Positions 32,181 to 47,700 of a DNA stretch of 64,000 nucleotides are shown one piece after another (the first letter of the stretch is position 1; each line of letters begins with the position of its first letter). A program made the position numbers and the translations under genes. A model generated the notes under the pieces. That model was not told where the DNA came from. It ran no database searches and saw nothing but the letters and a program-made list of their open reading frames with translations. Source of the stretch: Antitrichia curtipendula. Its lineage: Eukaryota; Streptophyta; Bryopsida; Hypnales; Leucodontaceae. Where the stretch lies: positions 24,942,696 through 25,006,695 of the forward strand of contig OX579638.1 in assembly GCA_951230915.1 (NCBI GenBank), given 5' to 3'.

Positions 32181-35100
32181 CTAGCTTGAAAAAATGGCTA
32201 CCTTACAAGCATTGTTTTCTAGTCGAGCTCTTTGTTTTCTACTATTTGTTAATAGGACTTATCGGAATGTGTTGATATGAGTATTTCTAGTGAAATTGAT
32301 AACAAGAGATTGTGAGCTTAAGACACATCATGCATCTTCACTAATTTAATTTTATGTGGTGTTTTTGGAATGGGCAAAGGTGAGACTCACGGCCTTTGGA
32401 AATCTCTTGGAGTGTTTGGGGCAAAAATTTGATTCATGTACATTTTACATTCTTCTTGAAAAAAACTCTACATTGTTTGGGAGTGTTTGCATATATATCT
32501 AGTTTTTCACTTGGAAGCTTTTTCTTACTATGGATGCATAAATGCTCATAATTATTGGACACTTTATTATATTGCATATAGTTTAATTTTTCTTACATAG
32601 ACCTATCTAAGTGAGATCTTATTGACTTGTACAAGCTCACATGGAATGACAAAATTAAACTCAATGTAAAAATTGGTTTTAGACTAAATTTTGTGACTAA
32701 CACAAAATGAATAAGATGAGTGCTCCATTCCAAAGACGTACCAAGAAAAGATAGATTTAGTATTATTTTTTATTTACTTTGTTTCTACTTTTGAATTGTT
32801 TTTGTTTTTGTTTTTAAAAAATTTTAATGTTAGTTTTGATTTTATTAAGTTTTTGGATTTTCATTTTCTTAAGGGAAAAAAATCACTTATTTATTTTTTA
32901 AAGAATGGACGCATAGGGTCATAGTAGATTTTGTTTTTTGTTGAAACTTTTTAGAGGCCATCACTACAAGCATGTTGTCGAATGGACATGAGATGGTATT
33001 GTATAGGCAATTATTGTCTCTTTTGAGGTGATAGTGTAAAATCATGTACAAATGCAATAGTAGGGTAGTTAGAGAATAAACTTTGCACACGTGGCACATT
33101 ATAATTGGATGGAAATGTTTTTTATTTTCTTATATTGCATGAAACGTATTACATAAAACACAAGAAGTGTTTCAATGATCAAAATTACACTAAAAGACTA
33201 TTGTGTGCATCACGGTCACCATAAACCAGTGGAATACAGATAGGAATAGATGCATTTTCTGCACTACCTTCACCATCACTCTCTACCAATTAGATAGGAC
33301 ATGCAATCCCATCTTTAGTATCATCTAGTATAATGATATTGTCCATTAACTTCACTTATTGCCGTGCCTCATCCAAAACAATTCCTACAAAAATCCCAAA
33401 TTCGTAGCAATAATCAATATTCTTTTTTTTGTAGAATAATATATTCACGCATTGAGTAAATATAGTTATATTAATAAAATCTTGTACTCCATCCTTGTCC
33501 CAAAATGATCTTCTCGTTTTTCTTAATTTTATTGTAAATAAGTTTAATACTCCACTTTGAAAAGGTCTACAAAATTCAAAGTTTTAGGGCAATAAGGGTG
33601 TGTTGAACTCTACTTATAGCTCAAAATGGGTTGAAATAAGTAATGTTAAGTAAATTGTAGTAAATTGTGTTCAATTGTAGGCTTCCTCTTCAAGTCAGAT
33701 TGAATCACACGGCTTTTGTTTTCTTTTTGAATTGCATGGTTGTTGATTTTTTAAAAGGGGTATATTATTTTCTTTTCAAATCATACGGCGTTGGTTTTTT
33801 ATTTCTCACTTGGGGGGGAGGGCGGGGTTGCTTGACTCTTCTCAAGAGATAGTTTGATATACGATAATTTTGCTTCAATAACCAAAGTAGTCCAAGAGGC
33901 CCAATTAGAAGGCTTAAAGTTTAGTAGATGACTTCATGACCAAATTGACACTTCAAGTTCATCAAAGGTAGCAAACAAATAAAGATCTTTGGACACATAT
34001 AGATTGACTTCTTGAGGTGGAAAGTGATTTTTTTTATGGCCCCGTCTAAAAACAGGGACGCTCCCCTAATGGGAAATTTTGGTGCCACGCCAAGGAACAT
34101 TAGGGAATGGAGAGAGATGGAAACGACGGCGTGGATTTTCAAAAAATTTAGCATCTTTTGTCAAATGCTTGGCATGAGGATTGTGAGTTTGTCATATAAG
34201 ATTTTAGGTTTGTGTTGTGTCCCATTGTGTCCATCTGATGTGCAATTCTCTTTCTTTGTAGTGTGCAACAACGAGCTTGGAATTACGTTTCTTTAAATTG
34301 TACTTAAATTGTACTCTCTCTGTTTACTAAGCTGAATTTTTTGGCAATAATGCTGCAAATGTCATTGCTATCGACAAGAGAATGATGTCAAAACTCTACT
34401 TTCATTGAACTGTGCTTAAGACATTGGGAGAAGCTTGAAGCTTTGAGCTTGTGGATGGAATGCGGGCATGAGTAAGTGCTTGGATTTATAATGCTATTGG
34501 AAAAAATCGATGATTGTCACTTATCGCTTGGAGGGGGTGAGAAAGTTGCACTACAAGTTGGGTCAAAACCTTGCTTTGCTTTTTATGTATGTTCTATTTC
34601 AAGAGCTAAAGAGCAATGGCTTATAGTTTACAAAATATAAGAGAGTAGAAGTATCAAATTCTTGAGGTCATTGCCGCAATTAGGGTTGGTAATAGAAATG
34701 GCACTAGTTTAGGGCATCCTTGAGCCTCGTAACGCTTTTGCACTAAGTACAAGAGTGCTTGGACCTGATATTCACAATCTTAACCCTAGAGGTATGTAAA
34801 CGAATATGATCATGTAGTAAGTAATGAAAGTAGAGGTATTGAGTTCTTTTGTAGTCAACCTCCTTCATTTCGGCATTTGAGACTCTTAGAGCAGGTATTG
34901 TACTTCTTCTTTCTCTTGTAGTGATTATTTAAGCTTTCTTTTTATTATGATAAATTATCTATGCCCTACAGGACTTTGTGGGCTTCAATCAGTGTCCCAC
35001 CAAGCAGTAGAGAATGGAATTAGGGTTGGTGCATACATTGTAGAACCGATGACTTAGTTGGTCAAGTTTGATTCAACATGTGATATATAATGCTGCTAGG

Positions 35101-38100
35101 TTTATCGTCATTTTTTGTTTAGAATTTTTTTTAAATCATACTGAAAAATGAGACGTGGAAGTGCAATGTCAATAATCATGTGTCATTTCCTTTCATTTGA
35201 GGCGGATCAACATGCCATGAACATTACTATTGGCATGAAAGTATTTAATTTGAGAAGCCATGGAGTTTTGCACCAATTTCATAATCGTGTTACCATCTTC
35301 TTGTTTGGTTCTTCCATCTTTTCATCTAAGTGTGATTTGTTTTCATTCTATTCAAAGCATTCTTGGACAGAATGCACATTATGGAACATTGATAAACCTA
35401 GCCAATCATAGGTAGATGCCAAGAGGATCATCGAGTGGATGTGGCGTTGTTGCCGCAAATTTGGTTGATTTTTCGCTCTATGAGTTCATAGCCATTTGAC
35501 ACAATGCTATAAGCTAATTGAATTTGACATTATTTGTGCCAATTTTGTAGATGTGAGAAAGGGATTTTGTTTTTTGGAGTCAAAGGACCTAGAGTTTTAA
35601 GTTGTATAGACTACAATCCCTCTTCATCATTTATTCAAAAAAGCCCTTTATAGAATTTTTGACTTTCAACAAGGACCAACAACAAAGGAAGTGTTAAGGT
35701 TCAAGCCTCCTTTTGTGGTATTCTTGGATTTCGCCCTTCCCGTGGAGGCGTTTTGGCAATTGATGTGACTATCAATAGGCAAGCATTTGATTTGAGTGAA
35801 TTTTGTGAATTTTGTGTCTTGTTGATGACATATTAATCTATATTCAGCTCAAATGTATACTTTTGGATTTATTGATGTTGTTAATCTCCTTGAAAATGGA
35901 GATGCATGGTTGCAGAGAGCTAATGTGTGAGAAGGAATTGACAAGGAGGAATTGATGACATTAGATTTGTAGCATCACGTTTAGTTTTGGGGTATTGAAA
36001 ACGAAGATTAGTGGGGAAGGAACTGTAGAATTGACGCTCTAATTGGAGATAAATCATGCAAAAAAATTGAGGTCTCATTGTCTAGTTTGAATCTTAGCAC
36101 AATAAAAGCAGTAGTCAACTATAAGATTATCTCACCATCATATTCCACTTTGAAGGCTTACACACAATTGTACTACACAAAGACAAGAAGGGAGCTTTTG
36201 AGCGTCATAGGGTTTAACCGGGAGAATCAACCAATGTCTTGCAATGCCAACGGCCCTAATATACCAAACACTTAGCCACTTTCTACATAATAATCATACA
36301 ATTGGCACAAGCTCATGCAAAAGGAGGCAATCAGAAACTATGAGCACATTCAAAACACAAAGGAAGCAATAAGAAAAGTAGAAACATTAAGACTCGTGAC
36401 GCAATAACTTGGAGATTGTGCAAGCATTGTCAACTGTAATTGCAATTTTTACCACTGGAAGTGCATTCCAAAATACTTTAGATAGGTGCAACAAGATTCA
36501 AATGAGTCCAAAATGTGGAACCTAGAATAAGTACAAGACTCAAATTAGACCCAAATGTGCTACCCAAATTGAACAACGGCCTTTGTTCACTAAGTAGAGT
36601 TGTCATAGTTCTATCCGTATGAGGTTGAGATAAAAAACATCCAAACATTACATAGGTCACAAATTTAGAACCAAATAGCTTGCCATAGCACTTGATTACA
36701 TCACCAACTAAAGTTCAAGCACTCACTAGAACAATACTCACCGGAGGAATTCGATAGCTAGAAAAAAGAGCTTCAAACGGTAGAGAAGAGTCGCATTGCA
36801 AAACAATTGTGCTAAACATCCTCGGGGTTTTGATCTAAGATTTTGAAACTCAAAACTCCCAATGGCAATCACCTTGAATTCAATGTTAAAAAAAAGAACA
36901 GGACATATTAAGTAATTGCGCTCCAACTCTCATCTCCACCTCACACAATGCAACAAGGCTTATGTACTAACAATCTAGTCGCAAACCAATCATTCACATG
37001 TAGGCTCGCGCATTATTCACCTAGAAATAAAAATTGACAAAATCTTGTCAATGTTCAATCTATATCCATTTTCATTTTGTAGAAGAAACAAGTCCTAGTA
37101 AGAGCTCTACCATGCCCCAAGGTCTCCACAACCAAAGCTCCTCGATCACTGTTTGGGCCTATTCAAAATTGAGAACTAGACCTATAGAATTCATATTATT
37201 TTTAGGAATTTTGTAGATTCATAGATTTTTGTATGTTTTTAAGATATTTTGAGATATTTATTAAAGTACAAAATTATAAAATCTACATTTAGATTTATAA
37301 ATTAATCTTTGTAATAGGTCCAACTTTCTTCAATATATAATTTTGTAGATTTTGTACGTCTTGTTCATTTTTGTTAAGGAACCACTTGTTCCTTTAATAC
37401 TCATGTGATACTTGGTTGATACTCAGTGATATCTATATGAAAGCTAGGTGATACCTAGGTAAAATTTGGGTAGACAAGTAGTTATATAGGTTGGATAAAA
37501 ACTATATTTAGTTGATTATATTGTGATGTGGGTGGAAGATATGTATGACAAGTGCTTGCAAAATATAATAGAAAAGATTGAAGAGACAAGAGTTATGTAA
37601 TGTAGGTGGAGATATTATAGTACAGGAGTTCCTTCTTGAGATATTGTTAGAAATTAATGCTACTCAACTTTTGTAGAATGATAAATGTAGAATGATAAAT
37701 ACAACCTTTACTTTCATTTCATTTGACAATTTTTGGCATGTTTTAATTGAACTTTTTCTACAGATAGGAGCACAGATTAGAGTGATGGAAAGATTAATTT
37801 TATTCAATCTTTCACGAAAAGCTTCTGTGCAACATCAGCTTCTGTACACTATCCGCAGAGAACCATTTCAGCAAATGCACCGAATCCAAGGTCTAGCGTG
37901 AGTGACCTTCATAACTTCTCTGAAACAAGTCTAAAGATTGACCTGCTTAGCGCCATGCCACACGAGCGAATGAAAGAATGAAATTTTCTTTTCACAGCTC
38001 GCAAGCAAAACTTAATGATATATTTGCAATGATCAAAAAAACAAAATTCCAGAAAACTGAGGCAGCCTGCATACAACTACTTAGGTTGTCCACGCACAGA

Positions 38101-38719
38101 AGAGCAAGGAAACACGAAGAAGTAACCACACGAGAACTAACCCATTCGGGAAGTTGTACAAATTCATTAAATCATTGGGGTGTCACTATCGAACACCGGT
38201 AAACACCCTAACCAAGGGTCCCTAAAATACCTCTCCATTTACATTCTCTACTCCTAGACCCAGGGGACCATTCCCATACTCTCACAAATGATACAATTCC
38301 GAAAGCCCCAAGGTGCGAAAGAAATGGGGGTGCCAACAACCACCTACACGCCAGCTTCGGGCCTAACTGCTAACACGGCCATCCTTTCTTCAGTCCTCCC
38401 ACTCAACTCGCTGGTGTGATGACACACAACGAGCAGTGACCGGAAAAAACCCGACCCTACTCCGGCCCTACACAGACCGTCATCCGAAAAGTGTCAAAAC
38501 AACTCTATCCATCCTAACAATCTCTGCATGCCGTCACCAATCCTCCCTCGGGGCCGGTCCTCATGCCCGCTTGCTTCCCGTCAACACCAACTGCGACTCT
38601 CTCACTCATCACCAGAGGACTCAGATCCAGTCGGTCAGCGTGGAAAAAACACGGTCGCTCCAAACACCTCACCTACTAATCACTCCTGTCGCAAAAAAAA
38701 AACTCCCACACCACACCCT
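32181..38719. other. Long AT-rich intergenic region with no supported gene
   Basis: Short frames (for example 33667-33852, 34012-34296, 35148-35411, 37692-37901) have no motif and the composition of random AT-rich DNA. The last 500-700 bp (from about 38.0 kb) turn GC-rich and are probably the 3' untranslated region of the EXA1-like gene that ends at 38720. The frames there, on the opposite strand, are not supported. Confidence 0.45.
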
Positions 38720-41700
38720 CTAGTCATCAATGTGATGAATCTCACCCATCATGATGCGGTTGCTCGTCACACTAAACCCAAGCAACGATGGATCTACAAC
38801 TTTCTTCCCTTTCTTGCCCTTCTTCTTTCCACCACCGGAAGTGGAGGTGCTCTCAAAGTCACCCGAAGTATCTTCCTTCAGCAAACGGGCCATATCCATT
38901 CGACCGGATTGGCTTCGACCCACCTGCTTCCCATTCGCACCCAAAACATCCGTGTCCTCGCGGTCGCTCGAAGACACGTTGCCATCACTCGGCAACTGCT
39001 CTTTCCGACGCACGAACTCCTTCTTGAACGCTTGAATGTGCGAATCGCTCACTCCCGCGAGAGTGGACATGTACTGAGAAAGGTAGTCGCTCGCTTCACT
39101 CACAGACGGCAAAGAGATGCAGAAATCCACGATGGAAAAGTCCACGTTGCTCACATCTGAAAACCACAGGACACGTCCACAGGTTAGCCTGGGCTCCCAG
39201 CCAAGCCTACAACACACATGTCCTGACAAACCAATTCATTCGAGCCTCCGCATCAAACTTCCAACATACCTTCGTTTACGCTCAACTTCTTCAGTTGGCT
39301 CTCGCACCATTGCCTCAACGCCTTCACCTCCGCACTCACTGCTGGACCTATCCTAATCCAACAGATCACACAAACTGGACCGTCAACAAGCCTGCAACAC
39401 AGTGACTCACCTGAATACACAGCTAGACTTCACATCTCAATCCACCACTTCGGACAAACCCAAGCCATCCAGTAAGAAACGGCCCAACGAACCAACAACC
39501 AAATCGTTCACGTCTCCCCAGTAACCACATCCCCCATTCGAAAACTAACAAAAAACATCAACAGGCTCAAAGTCGCGATCTGAAACGTCACGCAGCTCCT
39601 TCATTCAACGCACAGCCCATAAACCGTCAGGGACGCGCAGCATAGTCAAACCTACCTTTACTGCTGGCTGGCTTCTTGGCCTTCGTCGAACTAGCTTTGG
39701 CACCAACGGCGGTCGCACTCAACGAAGGGAAGTCCGCGGGACTCGCTCTCGCAGCAGACACCGGGGCTGCAAGGGTACGAAACGCGGAAAGCGCCGGTGA
39801 AGTCACGGCTTTCGACCTGTTCACTTGACCATGCCCAGGGACCACCGATGAAAATGGCATCCTGTAAGCAACATCAAACACAAATTAGCACAACACAACA
39901 CAAGCACCACCTGCAGTTACAACCACAAACCAGACAGACGCCACACATCATAGAGCTGGTCCACAACGCGACTTGACGGCGGCACTAAGGGACTTCGAGC
40001 TCGACTTCACAAGGACAGCCATCTCAAAAAGAAGATCCAAGCCACAAAGATGCTTACGCTTCAGATTTGGTCGCTTGTTTCACGCTTCCGAGGCTCAGCT
40101 TCGCGTCGTGACCGTAATCCCAAAACAGATCGTCGTCATCTTCGAAAACGCCCACCTTCGAACGAGGGGGGGGCGGACCGCCGCTGGAGCCAGTACTCAG
40201 GGAAACTCGGGCCTGCGGACCACCAACCACGGATTGCGACCAAGGGGTCGCCACGCCGGGACGCTGCCACGCAGCCCCTCCGCTCGCGCTTCTCGTCATC
40301 AAAGTGATCGGCTTCGCGGACGGAGCAGGAGAATTCTTTAACGCCAGGGAGGCTTCCAGCACCTGGTTCTGCCTTTCCTGCTCTTCACGAGATCTCTTCT
40401 CGGCCTCCTGGATTTCCTTCAGAGAGAGAGATTTACCCACACGGGACTGACGGTTCGGGGTGGAGGACCACGCGGGAAGAGGCTGAAAACTCGAAGCGGC
40501 TTCGCTGCCCAAAGTCAAAAAGTCCGCCAGCGAAGGACCTGGAGGGGGGGCTGGCAAAGAATCCTCCGAAGCCTCCAACTGAACGGAACGGGACACGATG
40601 CTCTTCGACGACGGCAACGGAGACGAAACCGAAAACACCTCAGACGCAGAAACAGGAACCGCGGATTTCCCAGGAGGCGTGGCTTTCGCCTTCGCCGCAC
40701 GTTTCTTGTTCTTCTTCGATTCCTTCGGTTCGATGAAGTCGCCGTCGACAAAACCAGGAGTGCTCTGCGACGCAACTGGAGTCGAAGCCGGGTTCACACC
40801 AACCAACTCAGGATCCACGCTCTTACGGCTCATCGGAGCTACCACTGGCTCGTCCCCCGCATCCAATAGGGACACGCCTTTCTCAAGCGCAAACACATTT
40901 CCCCACGCGGGAGGGTCCGCACCTCGACTCGACGGACTTTTCTGACCGAACATGCCAGACATCAATTGGGAAGGGACGCCCTCCGGAGCGCCAACCTTAG
41001 GAACAGACGCCTTCTGGGATTCCTCCTCTTGAATCTCTCGCAGAGATTTCGGCTGAGGCATGGACGGGGCTGCCCACGGACCGAACCCTGCGGAACTCAC
41101 ACCGGCACCTAACGCTGATGGAACAGCGGAGTCCACCATCGACCGATCCCCGCCCGGCCTTCCACCGGATTCCTCCTGCTGAATCTCGGACAGAGGCTTC
41201 GCCTTCGGACCCGACGCAGATTTCCAACCGACCTGGGACAACGACGACGCAGACACGCCGTGCGAATGGCTGTCGATCGACTGGACTGCATCGCTGGAAT
41301 GCAGGTGGGACAAATTCCAGTTCCCCAGCATGTGACCAGAATCCGGGGGGTTGCTGGCCACGGATGATCGCGGGGTTTCACCGTCGCTCGGCGTCGACAG
41401 AGTCGGAACGTGATCGGACATCAAGGCCCCGCTGCGAGGACCCCCTGGCATTGGGGACTCAGAAACGCCGTAATCCTGACCTTCCTGGCCCCACAAACCA
41501 AGGGACGGCGGGAAAAGGCCTCGCTCCGGCATAATGTCGGGCTTCTCAGGAGCCTCGTTGTTCATGATGGGCCAACGAAGACCAGGTAAAAGGGCGCTGG
41601 TCCCGGCACCCTCCGAAGGAGTCAGTCTCCTCTCGCCGCTCTTCGGACGACCATCCAGGGACTCCAACCCAGGGGTCGTCCCCAGGCCCAACAAGCGAGC

Positions 41701-44700
41701 TGCAGCCGCGGCCTCCACCTGCTGCTGCCGCTCTTGAACCTGCTTCAAGTCGAAAACATCACGGTGGAAACGTTCCATATCGGAAAAGCCTCCAGAGGAA
41801 TCAAGAAAACCGGGTAAAGGGTTCTGACGCTCCGACCGGGTACGCTGTTGCTGCTCCTGAATTTGAGCGACCAGATCGCCATCCATTCCAACCATGCCAG
41901 ACACACCAGACGCACTGCGCTCGCGACGCATCAGGCTCGGGTCCATCATGTTCATCGGCACACGGGAATCCATCAGCAACGACTGCTCGTACCCAAACAC
42001 GTCTTGCGGCTCTTGCTGCAAATGGGCAGGATAACCATGCTGGCTCTGCAGCCTCTGCTGATGCTGTTGCTGTTGCTGTTGCTGATGCTGATGCTGATGC
42101 TGTTGTTGTTGATGATGTTGGAACGCCTCAAAGGTTCGCAAAGGAGCAGGAGACTGGGTGCGCTTCACAAACTGACCAAACTCGTCGACTTCCCACACAC
42201 CCGAAACTCGCATGTCCTCCAAAGTCTGGTGCGACTGAGGCACCGGCAATCCAAACTGCAACATCTGCTCAAACACAAACTCGTTACAAACACCATCAAA
42301 ACATGGTCACACCACCAACACAAATTGCAAGCATCAGCTTCTCGCCATCTCTCCATAACGACGCAAAATTCCAGACGTTCCTGACACCACATGGGATCAC
42401 CGTGCCAGGTATCTCGGATCATTGGAAAAAACCATCAAAGAGAAACCCAAGCACACGCACAACGGAAACCCAAGTACCTGCTGCTGCTGGTCCTCTTGGT
42501 GTCGCTGACGCAGAAGCTGTTCGAACGGGGAAGGACTCGTATGGTTCTGGCGGGCCAACATAAGCTGCTCAAACTCCCTGCCGGAAACGTGTGGACCAGA
42601 TGCATCCACCAAACGGGGATCCCCAAGTCCAGAACCCTGCCGGTGGAGATGATCGAAGTGAGCAGGTGGAGCCATAGATTGGTTCCGCAGAAGCTGCTCG
42701 ATCAATACCTGAACGACCATCATCAACAAATCTCAGACCCTGTCGGTGCACTCGAGAAACCCATGTCCAACTCATCTCAAAACACAACCAGGACGATCAT
42801 CCAAACACGGAACCACTCCAGTACAATAAACAAGCCAGTCGCGTACGTCGCGCCCGGACTGTACAACGACCACACAGGTTCACAAGACGGCTCACTCACG
42901 CCAGGGAGGACAAAAACTCTCCGTCAGGTCGACAGCGTTGCGAATCGCACACTTGCGTCATGTACTGTACATGCAACCCAAGACTGCAACCTCAACTCGA
43001 CGCTACCAAACTCAACTCTCATCACAACCCAACTTCACGACGACGGCCATACCTGTGTTGGCACTTGCTGTTGCTGTTGTTGCTGTTGTTGCTGTTGCTG
43101 CTGTTGCTGCTGTTGCTGCATACGCAGAAGCTGCTCCAGGACGGGACCTGACGGGGGGATCGGCGCCGGGGCTTGATGGGGCTGGGGAGGGATCTGTCCA
43201 AGTAACGGGTTCAAACCTGGATGGTCACGAGGAGGGAGACCCCCTGGCCGCATCAGCTGCTCCAGATTCATGCGGGCGGATTGGGGAGATTGGGGGACCC
43301 CAGACAACTGCCTCTGCAACGCGGAACCCGTGGAACCCATGCGCTGCAGGTGCTGAATCTCCAGTTGCTCCAGTTGCTGGGCAAGGTGCGTCGGGTCGAT
43401 GCCACTTCCCGAAGGAGGGAGACCCACATGAGGATACTGGGCATCTAATGACACGTTTCGCATCAAACTGTCACCCCAAGCCTGATCCTTCGGAACCGCA
43501 TGACCCAGGCTGCTCTGCAACATGCCCGGCAAATCACTCGGCATGGAGGGCGATCGGGGGACCTTGGATGCAGAAAACGTGGGTCCTGCCAACAAACCAC
43601 GCGTTCCGAAACGTTTTCACGTTAGTCTCTTCAAACGAACCACAACAACAAATCGTAACAAAAAAAATCAAGACACAACAAAAAAAATGTGCCCTTTCAC
43701 GACTAATTGTCGCAAAGATTGACCGAGGACAATGTCGCAAGATCTACCCAGGCTTTCTCTTCAAAACGTCAAAATTATAATTAAAAAGCATATTCGCGTA
43801 TTCAAGAAACTACGGACTGCGAACCCTCTAAAACTCTCACATGCAGGACAAGCCGGGCCTCATGAAAGCTGACAGAGAACGACCCGACGGCAGTCCAACG
43901 TCGAGACCCAGTCAGAATACACCAAAGCATGCAGCCACGCGGTTAGGACAGAAAAGGGCAATCAGACTCGCCAATCGTCATCACAATTCGCAGACGTACC
44001 TGGCAACGACCCGAGACCTTCATTTGAGGGAAAGCGGTGGCCCAAATCCACAGGCGGAGTCTCGGATATATCCGCGTCCATACGGGGAAACGCCGACATT
44101 CGTTTCCGCATGGAATAGGTCTGCTCAACGGACTCGTCCCCTTTCGCTCCAACTTCTTTGTCGCCTTTCGCAGTAGGCTTCTCCGCTGCCATTTCTGAAC
44201 GGGGAAACTCCAGATATAAGCACATCATAACAACCAAAACCGCATTCGCGACCAAGACTATCCACAAACAACATTCAACTCCTCATATACACACAGTCCC
44301 AAAGACACAGATACACAAACTTCGATTCACATGCCTACCCGCAAGGCCCAACAACAGCCGAGACCCTCCACACGCTCTCAAACCACAAAACAGGACAAAA
44401 ATGGCCCAACAGCAACTCAGAGTCTAAGGAACAGGGTCACTCACCACCCTTGCCACTCGAGCTTCTCCCATTCGGGCCCAGCCGAAAATTACCACCTGAC
44501 ACATTCTTAGACGGATCCGTCAAACCGAGAAGATCGATGTCCAAAGACGGCTCGAACCCGCTTCCCCTGCGGTCCACCTCGCCATCGGAACCCAAAGAAT
44601 CCTGAAGACGGAAGCTCAGACTCGAAGACTGAACATCGCCTTTCAGGTGGAAGGACTCTCCGCCCTCCTCCGCAATGCCTTTCAACGAATTGAAACCCGG

Positions 44701-47700
44701 CGGGACTTTCACTGCCGGCTTCAGGTGGGGCATGATGTTCTCCAGGGGACTGAACGGCGTGCCATCCGGGGCTTCCATCAGACGAACAGGTAACTCCAGC
44801 CCAAAGAAACCGGCCTCAAACCAACCAATGATGTCAACCCCGAGAAACGGACCTTGGACTTCGCCCTGGGGATCCGTGTAAAGCAGGCAAAGGTCTTCGG
44901 GAGGCACTAGCTGCAGGGAGGGTTCCTGACCGAACTGCGCTTCTGGCGAAGCCGGGCCATGGCTCTCCTTGGGAGCTTCCACACCGCCGACACCAGCAGG
45001 GCCCTGGTGGCGCGGAACGAAGTCCTCCACTGTTCCAGTCTTGCCGGCAACAGACGGACCATCCTTCGTCTCCAGGGTCGCCTCTTGATCGGCACGTCTG
45101 GCGTGCATCGCAGATCCCCTCTCCGCTGCCATGCCAGGTTCGGACTTCGAATCATCCTGCACAACCCAATCCATTAGAGTCTCAGACCCAAGCCTTCCGT
45201 CGACCGCCAAACAAACGAGCTGAACATAGTCTACGACATGAAGACGGGAAACTTGCCATCAGAACCAAAGACCCAAAACCCAACGAGATGGAGCTGGCAA
45301 TGATCTCAGCTGGACGTAAACGCTGACAACAGCCAGATTCAAGGGCGCATCCAACGGAATGCGCGAACCAAGCGCAGGCCAAATGTACCTGCTCGGGTCG
45401 TCGCCAGCTGCTGCGATCGTCTCTTTCAGACACACGATCGGGCCTTTCCGACTTCTCTTCCTTACTCGAGACCACGCCTTCGTCACCTGCTCTGGACTTC
45501 CGCCAGGCACCGTCACTGCGAGCGCCAGGATCACGCCTCCAGCTTCCATCATCCCTCACGGGACCTGATTCCTCAACTGCTCGGCCACGCCGCCATGAAC
45601 TCTCTTCTTTCGCAACTGCGACAAAACAACCCAAAAAACAAAAACGGGAAGACGGATCAGACGACAGCCAACACGAACTGATCGGTGCGCTGTGCTCTGT
45701 CCACACAAATTGAAGTCTCGTCACGCGTGGATGTGGGAACTTTCTCGCCCAAAATCAAACGTCTGCAAAACATGACTAGTATAGCGTGATATGTCCAACG
45801 GATTGCATTCGACACCCGCACAAACAACAGCTCTCAGAACAGGTTCAAAGACTTCTGCACCATGCCATAGTCGTGCATACCATCGTTATCAGTGTTGCTC
45901 TCAATACGTGCACGAGACTCCCAAGACTCCTCGGCATCCGCAAAACGAGCCTCGGCAAGCTTGTCAAACGCGCCACCGTCCCCACCCCGAGCGTTCCCAA
46001 AACCGGGTTGGTCGAAGAAGTCGTCTTCTCGGTGGCCATCAAACCCGGAATCTTCTTTGCCCACTGTTCCAACCCACAACATAACGAAATGAAAACCTTC
46101 AATACGGAACCACCACGCTCGTCGTCCAAAAGAAAAACGTGCCTCACACATCCTCAAAAACACCGAGGACCAATAACAACCCTCGAACTCACATTCGGGC
46201 ACCTCATAGTAAACTATCCGCCCATACACTACACCGACACCAATACACGCACACGACCAACTTCCAGGGACATGCCATGCCATCCAGTCACCCCGCAGGG
46301 CGCAACCACTGCTGCCACGGTTCGAGCTTCTTCAGACATTCAACTACGAAAAACATACCTGCACCTCGGCCGCGACCCCGACCCCGACCGAGCGAATCTT
46401 GCCGCATCACTCGGTTCAACGAACCATCTTTCAGGGCCGAATTATGCACCGCTCCACTACTCACGATCTCTCCCTTCCGGATCCCTTCAAGAAGGCCCTG
46501 CAACACCACACAGCATCGATCAAATTCTTGCCAAACGCCATCTCAATAAATGAATCCCCAAACTCAGGTAGCCCATTCAATAAGCACAAAACTATCCACT
46601 CACGGTCACCAAGCACACAATCTCCGGGTCGTAAACACAACAACAACGCAAAAGCTCTTGCAACGAATCGTCGCTCCGAGGTCTTACCAACACCCAAAAC
46701 CTCACACCCGACTCATGCAAAACGGATTCACTCACCCCAGCAACCACACATCTACCGAAACACGGCCCAAGAAACCAAAGGGCCAGACAAGATCACCAAC
46801 CTCTTCGTCCACATCCGGCTGGAAGAAGGCCATGGGCTCCACGGGATCGCTTTGGGTCAGTTGCGCCACTTCCGTAAAACCATCGGGATACTTCTGGAAC
46901 GACAAAATACCACACTTGCGATGGATGTCCAGCAGCTTCACACGCGGATACCGAAAAACGTTCTCCTTTCCGACGTCCCATTTATCCACAGGAAACGCAG
47001 AGCCGATGGGACTCAGCGGAGGGCCGTGCAGAAGCCCCGACTGAAGGTTGCCACCACGACCGCGACCCACAGTGAACCCGACGCCATACGGCTCTCCTCG
47101 GCCTCGGCCCGTCAGGAAACCCGGAGCCATCTTCGGAGGAGTACTGCTCAGGTGAGGAGTTTCACCTCTTCCTCGGGATGCAAACGAAGGACGCCAGGCT
47201 CGGTCGTGGCGAGACGTGTCGGGCTCCCTCTCCCTCTCCCTCTCCCTTTCTCTCTCGCGCTCGCGCTCCCTCTCCTTCTCGCGCTCCCGCTCTCTTTCCC
47301 GATCGCGCTCTCGATCGCCATCTCGCCCCACGCCGTGGGCACTCGGCACGTGACGCGGGTGGTAGCCACCGCCGTCCATCCCGTCTTTTCCTCCTTCCTT
47401 GTCCACGCCATCCCCAACCCATTTCCCACGAAACTCGCGCTCTTTCTCGTCGGGACCCCAACGATTGCTCCACTTATTATCGCGACGACTATCAAAATTG
47501 GATTCGCGGCTCGGCGTGTCCGCCCACCGGTCGGAGGCAGCCCGCCTCAATGGGTCCGACGACTCTCTCCCGCCGCCCGCGTTCATTTCCGGCCACCTCT
47601 CATTACCAGGTCGACGGCTCTGGGCTTGCGGAGTGTTCTGGTCCCCGACCGTGTCCCTCTCTCCTTCTTTCCAGCGATCTCGACGAGGGACCAGATTAGT

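Noticed and set aside
40515..42563. Long plus-strand and alternate-frame ORFs across the EXA1-like gene
   Set aside because: They lie opposite or out of frame with exons whose splice phases and protein motifs are consistent. High GC makes stops rare on all frames.
42938..43780. Plus-strand ORF with Leu or Ala runs
   Set aside because: Antisense of the CAG/CAA glutamine tract in exon 9.
44900..45240. Cytosolic start codon of a separate GYF protein at 45210
   Set aside because: The frame upstream of 45156 is intronic; an acceptor (TTGTGCAG) at 45157-45164 and matching phases place this exon inside the larger gene.
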